Shown: piece after piece, positions 59,632-64,000 of the stretch
Numbering within the stretch: position 1 is the first letter of the stretch
Layout of the letters: each line of letters starts with the position of its first letter
Source: Marinobacter xestospongiae
GTDB lineage: Bacteria > Pseudomonadota > Gammaproteobacteria > Pseudomonadales > Oleiphilaceae
Direction of reading: 5' to 3'
NCBI RefSeq assembly: GCF_023156385.1
Contig: NZ_JAKZAK010000016.1
Coordinates: 62,001 to 126,000 of the forward strand
Length of the DNA stretch: 64,000 nt
Notes under the pieces: generated by a model
The model's database searches: none
Seen by the model: the letters and a program-made list of their open reading frames with translations, nothing else
What the model was told of the DNA's origin: nothing
Program-made: the position numbers and the translations under genes

Positions 59632-62600
59632 TTAACCCATCTCAAACCAATCGAAGAACGTGTCCACCGGCAGGCCATCGAAGGCTCCTGGCGGCGTCGG
59701 CGGTTCGGGCTCAGGTTCCGGTTCCGGAGCACGGAAGCCCGGTGCCCCGGGGTCGGTGATCACGCCGTTGACCTGGCCGTCGTCATCGAACTGGCCGCCA
59801 TCCTCAATGGTGAAGGTGAGCAGCAGGCGGTCGTTGACCTGACTGACACTGCCACCGTAGGCCTCGCTGGCGAGGTTGACCCAGTCACCGTTGCTGTCCT
59901 GCTTCCAGTAGCCGTTGATGTTGAGATCACTGTTGAGGTACAGCTCAAACGTGGCGCTGTCACTGCCTTGTTCCAGCTCGGCACCGAAGCTCAGCAGCCC
60001 CAGGGGCATCTCCAGGTCGTCGGGCCGGTCTTCCGGGGTATTCAGTTGCACCAGGTCCTTGAGGGCGCTTTCTGCGCTGACGGCGGCCAGGGTGAGGTAG
60101 ATTTCCGGTACCCCGTCGGGATCGGACTCGGCGCGGTCCGATTCCAGAAAGATCAACGAGGCAACGTTGCCCTGCTCGGTATCGGCGATGCCATCGCCAT
60201 TGCCATCCCCCACGCCGTCACCATTGAGGGAGGGCGCGCCGGCCTCTTCGTCCTGGGGAATGCCATCGCCATCGGTGTCCGGATCGGGTTGTGGCTCCGG
60301 CACGGGTCCTGGGTCGGGGGTGGGATCGGGCGCAGGTGGTGGGGGCGGTGAGGTGACGGTGATGGAAACGGTCTCCACGCTGCCCGTGGTGCCGTCTTCG
60401 CCGCCGTCGCTGATGGTCAAATCCAGTTCGACATTGCCGCGTCGATTGCCCGCCAGGAAACTGACTTTGCCGTCGTTGATATCCTGTTGGCTGAACTGGT
60501 CACCTGCGGCCAGGGTGGTATTTTCCAGGCGTAGATTGCCTGAGCTTGGCAGGGTATTGAGGGTGTAGATGACCTCGGTGCCATCGTCGTCCGGATCGCC
60601 CTCGTTGAGTTGTGCATCGGTGAAGGTGATGCTACGTCTGGCCTGGACGCTGACGCCAGTATTGGTAGCCAGGCTGGGGCCGTCATTTATGCCTTCCACC
60701 GTCACCAGCAAGGTGGCATCGCTGGTATTGCCTGCGGTATCCAGGGTTGTCACGGTGACTTCGGTCGTGCGGGTTTCGCCGGAGGCCAGGTGATCAAATT
60801 CGTTGCTGGTGTCAAAGCTGGCGCTGCCATCGGCCAGAATGGTGAACAGTCCGCCGTTGTTGCCTGCCGTGGCGCTGGCCAGGTTTGTTGTCATTCCGTT
60901 GACGGCGGTGATCGCCACAGCGTCGGTATCATTGCCCAGGAGGTTGTCGTGGCCACTGCTGACACCAGTCAACGCGACCATGCCGGCATCCTCGCTGACC
61001 GTGGCGCCGGTATCGTCGGCGGCGGTGGGCGCGATGGTGTCCAGGGTGATGGTGAGGTCTGCTGACACCGTGCTGGTATTACCCGCCGCATCCAGCAACA
61101 CGGTGTTAATGGTGTTGTCGCCTTCTGTGAGGTCGCCCGCACCAAACTGGTACTGCCAGTGACCTGTGCCATCCACGACGGTGGTGCCAACTTCAAGTCC
61201 GGCTACACGCACGGACACCGTTGCGCCGGTTTCCGCACCGCTCGCACCAACCGTTGCTGTGGCCAGGTTGGTCACATTGTCTGTGTTGCTGACACCGGAA
61301 TCGGAAGTGGCCTCCAGTTGTGGGGCCGAAGCGGCTGGTGAGTTGGCATCCAGAGCATCATTGGCCTGGCTGATCGGTGTGTCAAAGGTGGCGGAACGAT
61401 TACCCAGGGTATCGGCGAGGGTCAGGGAGACCGGGAGATCGTCCGTCGCCGCCACATCGGTACCAGATTCCACCACGGTGAACTGGGCGGTGTAGGTGGT
61501 GTTATCGACTCGGTTCAGGTTTGACAGGTTAAAGCCACCGATTGTGCCGCTCAGACCGCTGTAGTGATCGCCCTGATCATCGGTAACCGTGATGGTTGCC
61601 TCGACCACATCGCCGACTTTCATCGCCACGTCCGCAATGGCCACCGTCAGAATCTCTGGTCCGGCGGTATCCACCACCAGCTCAGCGTTGGCGCCCAGTG
61701 AGCCCGTACTGCCCGGGGTTGGTAAGGTGAGAGAGGCGTCGTTGCCGGCGAGGTCTTTGATGGTGCCGCCGGCCAGATTGAGAGCGGTTGTTGATACATA
61801 GTCCAGATCAGCACTGCGATCACCAGCCTGTACCATGTAGGTGAAAGAGAGGGTATCGGTGCCAGAACCACTGCTGTAGGTGGCAGTCCGATCGGTGGTG
61901 CCGGTTTCCAGCAACAACTCGGGCGCACCGGTAACGGCCACCGCCTCACTGAAATTAACGGTGAGTGTGATGGTGTCGCCAACTCCGTAACCACCATCGG
62001 GTGAAGTGCTGGTTACACCGACAACATCTGGAGCCACCCGGTCGGCGGTATGCAGATCCCCAGCCTGGTAATCAGGGGTGTAGCCATTGTTGCCGTTTCC
62101 GTTGCCACGGCTGTCAGTGATGTCAGAGTTACTCTTCAAATCGAGGCGAAAGCTGCCATCGCCAGCAATCGAGTTGACAGTCACATTAATGGAGTTGCCT
62201 GAGGATGTTGAAGCCGAGCTGATTGTGCCGGTGGCGTTACCGGTAACGGTAGTTAGGACGAAGTCGTCTGCAGAAAGGTTGTTCACTACCTCGCTGAACG
62301 ACACGTTGAATGTGACGGTGTCGGCGTTGAGGTCAGGACTGCTAGCCAGGGAAATGGCAGTGACCTCGGCCGGGGTATCGTCAGTGACCTGAATAGTATG
62401 AGCCTCGCTGAACTGGGCCTCGCCATCGTCGGTCTGGATACGGACCGAGTAGTTGCCGTCGGCCATCGCGGTAGGGTCTTTGGCTTTCAATACGTTGCCA
62501 TCGATGAAAAAACGGCTGTTGTCGGTATCTCCGCTGCCACTGACCAGGCTGTAGCTGAAGCTTTCTCCGGTATCCGGGTCAATGCTGGATAGCGTACCGA

Positions 62601-63990
62601 CGGTCACGTTGCTTTGGCCATCACTGTGGGCTATGGCTGAGTTGCTGAGGCTGATGTCACTGGGGCTGTCGTTGACCGAGGTCGACACCACGGACGCGGT
62701 GGTATCAACCGTATCCCTGAAACCGTCGTTAACGGCAAGAGTGAAGGTGGTGGTTTCCGTTGCCCCTGGTGCCTGGCGGTTATCTGTCGGGTCGAAGACA
62801 AGCTGGCGAATGGCGGCCTGGGCATTGACGGCCGAGGTGCTGGCCAGCGAGTAGGTACCTCCTCCGTTGTCACTGAAGCCTGACGCTGAGAGGGAGCCGG
62901 TTGTGAATACGCCCTTGTTATGGTCATCCAGGGTGACTGTCACCGAGACATTGTCGTTGTCGCTGATGGTGACACCGGAGAACGGTGTGACTGTGCTGTT
63001 GTCGTTCACCGCCTGATTGGACGATGTGCCGGAGATATCTGGTGCCGGATTGGCGGAGGCAGTGAAGACGATGGTATCGAGAATGCCCTGATAGGCCGCC
63101 CCGCTCTCAAAGGCAACGGTAAACGACGTAATATTGGTGAAATTGACCGTGACCGTTTCGCCGGTCTGGTTTGCCAGGGTATTCGAGGTAACGGCGCTGC
63201 CGGAATTGGGCGTTATGACCACCCGCTGGTTGTTGGTGTTGAAGTTACCGACAGCCAGGCTGGAGATGCTGATGGGAGCGTCAAAAGTGACCGTGAGGTT
63301 GCCGCCACTGCCCTGGGTGATCAGCGTTTGCCCGGTTGAGCCCGCACCGTCACCGATACCGGATGAAATAAGATCACCTGGGCTGGACACCGTCATCGTG
63401 ACGGTGTCCACCGTTTGGTTGTACTGCTTGGTCGGGCCCGATGGCGCCGTCATATCGAACGTGGCGAGGCTGAACTGATAGGCCTGTTGAGCGCCATCGC
63501 TGATTGCTACGCCGGTGTCGATGCGTCCGGTATGCTGCTCCAGCAACCAATCACCACCGTTCCCTGTCGTGTCGTCGGAGGCGGCAATGTCTGCCCGGGT
63601 TCGTTGGGATAGGTCCCGTAAAAACGTCAGACCGCGATCACCGGAGGCCACGTCACAGCCATAGAGCAGCAGATCACCATCGTCTGCCAATGCGTCCCGA
63701 ATCGAATGCAGAAACGTCGCATGCTGGTCCAGTGTGGCGGACGTAAGCTGCTCATTTCCAAGATAAAGACTGCCCTCACCGCCGTGAGAAATCAGATGGA
63801 TCGCGTTCAGGTCCTGGTAGGCGTTTAACTGTTGCGCCAGAAACGCCAGTGAATCTCCCTGTTCCATGACCAGGTAGTCTGTCCCGGGCGCTTGATTGGA
63901 CAGTAAGGTTGTTTGATCTGCCACTGCGCTGTCGATAATGATGAGCTGACGGTGATCGGTTGATCGTTGATTGCTATTGGAGATCGCCAT
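59632..63990 (-). CDS. Giant DUF4347 exported protein with cadherin/Ig-like domains
   Basis: A 1452-residue protein; AGAGG lies just before ATG 63990, so it is complete and the window ends 10 bases upstream. DUF4347 at ~15-170 (QLIIIDSAVADQTTLLS, IHLISHGGEGSLYLGNE, LLLYGCDVASGDRGLT, ASDDTTGNGGDWLLE) keeps the His and Cys. Several bacterial Ig/cadherin-like domains follow (TLDDHNKGVFTTGSLSA; GTLSSIDPDTGESFSYSLVS; VTVNFSEAVAVTGAPELLLE-type). The shared C-terminal cassette ends GLPVDTFFDWFEMG. It is the first gene of the same-strand group with the tail-collar and the other two DUF4347 genes. Adhesion or biofilm-matrix function is inferred from architecture. Confidence 0.88.
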   Translation of the reverse strand: MAISNSNQRSTDHRQLIIIDSAVADQTTLLSNQAPGTDYLVMEQGDSLAFLAQQLNAYQDLNAIHLISHGGEGSLYLGNEQLTSATLDQHATFLHSIRDALADDGDLLLYGCDVASGDRGLTFLRDLSQRTRADIAASDDTTGNGGDWLLEQHTGRIDTGVAISDGAQQAYQFSLATFDMTAPSGPTKQYNQTVDTVTMTVSSPGDLISSGIGDGAGSTGQTLITQGSGGNLTVTFDAPISISSLAVGNFNTNNQRVVITPNSGSAVTSNTLANQTGETVTVNFTNITSFTVAFESGAAYQGILDTIVFTASANPAPDISGTSSNQAVNDNSTVTPFSGVTISDNDNVSVTVTLDDHNKGVFTTGSLSASGFSDNGGGTYSLASTSAVNAQAAIRQLVFDPTDNRQAPGATETTTFTLAVNDGFRDTVDTTASVVSTSVNDSPSDISLSNSAIAHSDGQSNVTVGTLSSIDPDTGESFSYSLVSGSGDTDNSRFFIDGNVLKAKDPTAMADGNYSVRIQTDDGEAQFSEAHTIQVTDDTPAEVTAISLASSPDLNADTVTFNVSFSEVVNNLSADDFVLTTVTGNATGTISSASTSSGNSINVTVNSIAGDGSFRLDLKSNSDITDSRGNGNGNNGYTPDYQAGDLHTADRVAPDVVGVTSTSPDGGYGVGDTITLTVNFSEAVAVTGAPELLLETGTTDRTATYSSGSGTDTLSFTYMVQAGDRSADLDYVSTTALNLAGGTIKDLAGNDASLTLPTPGSTGSLGANAELVVDTAGPEILTVAIADVAMKVGDVVEATITVTDDQGDHYSGLSGTIGGFNLSNLNRVDNTTYTAQFTVVESGTDVAATDDLPVSLTLADTLGNRSATFDTPISQANDALDANSPAASAPQLEATSDSGVSNTDNVTNLATATVGASGAETGATVSVRVAGLEVGTTVVDGTGHWQYQFGAGDLTEGDNTINTVLLDAAGNTSTVSADLTITLDTIAPTAADDTGATVSEDAGMVALTGVSSGHDNLLGNDTDAVAITAVNGMTTNLASATAGNNGGLFTILADGSASFDTSNEFDHLASGETRTTEVTVTTLDTAGNTSDATLLVTVEGINDGPSLATNTGVSVQARRSITFTDAQLNEGDPDDDGTEVIYTLNTLPSSGNLRLENTTLAAGDQFSQQDINDGKVSFLAGNRRGNVELDLTISDGGEDGTTGSVETVSITVTSPPPPPAPDPTPDPGPVPEPQPDPDTDGDGIPQDEEAGAPSLNGDGVGDGNGDGIADTEQGNVASLIFLESDRAESDPDGVPEIYLTLAAVSAESALKDLVQLNTPEDRPDDLEMPLGLLSFGAELEQGSDSATFELYLNSDLNINGYWKQDSNGDWVNLASEAYGGSVSQVNDRLLLTFTIEDGGQFDDDGQVNGVITDPGAPGFRAPEPEPEPEPPTPPGAFDGLPVDTFFDWFEMG
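59669..60282 (-). repeat. 614-bp 3' cassette, copy 3
   Basis: Third copy of the block at 51947-52560 and 56727-57340, exactly the same length, at the 3' end of the upstream-most DUF4347 gene. Three direct copies spaced 4780 and 2942 bases apart could recombine and delete or fuse the genes between. Confidence 0.93.
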
Positions 63991-64000
63991 GGATACCTCT

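Noticed and set aside
51910..63990. RTX toxin/adhesin with nonapeptide repeats
   Set aside because: No GGxGxDxxx arrays are seen; the D-x-D-x-D-G segments are short and thrombospondin-3-like.

Overview
The window is high-GC DNA of a free-living, respiring gammaproteobacterium. Gene families fit Pseudomonadales/Oceanospirillales: an OprI-type alanine-zipper lipoprotein, a cytochrome c5-type protein, outer-membrane phospholipase A, FadL, QueC/QueE, an ArsJ arsenic island and a tRNA-Gly(CCC) with encoded CCA. The genus cannot be fixed by reading alone; an Alcanivorax- or Marinobacter-like marine bacterium is a reasonable guess. No prophage, transposase or CRISPR array was seen.

Region 1 (1-8.1 kb) is a transport and catabolism locus. 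On the minus strand a formimidoylglutamase-like enzyme, a TAXI-TRAP binding protein, a DUF1850 protein, a fused TRAP permease and an IclR regulator (cut by the window edge) form one operon. Diverging from it are a second IclR regulator, a DadA/PuuB-like FAD amine oxidase and RidA. Region 2 (8.1-20 kb) holds tRNA deacylase YbaK, a YgiD-like dioxygenase, a palindromic MITE-like element, PldA, two Tat-exported enzymes (alanine-racemase-like and arabinonolactone-oxidase-like), a second palindromic repeat, a cytochrome c, FadL, MtfA, a serine hydrolase and small unknown proteins. Region 3 (20-26 kb) is a signalling operon: a large 7TMR-DISM hybrid kinase with two receivers and an Hpt domain, a membrane protein and a lone receiver. 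It is followed by about 800 bp with no confident gene.

Region 4 (26-46 kb) is mostly housekeeping: an exonuclease, queC-queE, an AraC regulator, an alpha/beta hydrolase, a secreted nuclease, a WYL regulator, marR plus an MFS efflux pump, an apparent manganese (yybP-ykoY) riboswitch ahead of an MneA-type exporter, two L,D-transpeptidases, the NfeD/slipin pair, OprI, a CvrA-type antiporter, a CHASE/PAS/GGDEF protein and tRNA-Gly. Region 5 (45.9-51 kb) is an arsenic operon: an ArsC-ArsR fusion, Acr3, ArsH, the arsenate-specific GAPDH and ArsJ, then a Rof-like gene.

Region 6 (51-64 kb) is the most unusual part. Three large DUF4347 surface or secreted proteins (about 1554, 695 and 1452 aa) and one secreted tail-collar protein lie on the minus strand. 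The DUF4347 proteins have different middles, but their 3' ends carry the same 614-bp DNA block. It encodes a Ca-binding-like linker, a choice-of-anchor-U-like domain and an extreme C-terminal GAFDGLP...FDWFxxG motif. The layout suggests a modular exported-protein family with conserved His and Cys residues in the N-terminal domain and a shared C-terminal sorting or anchoring cassette.
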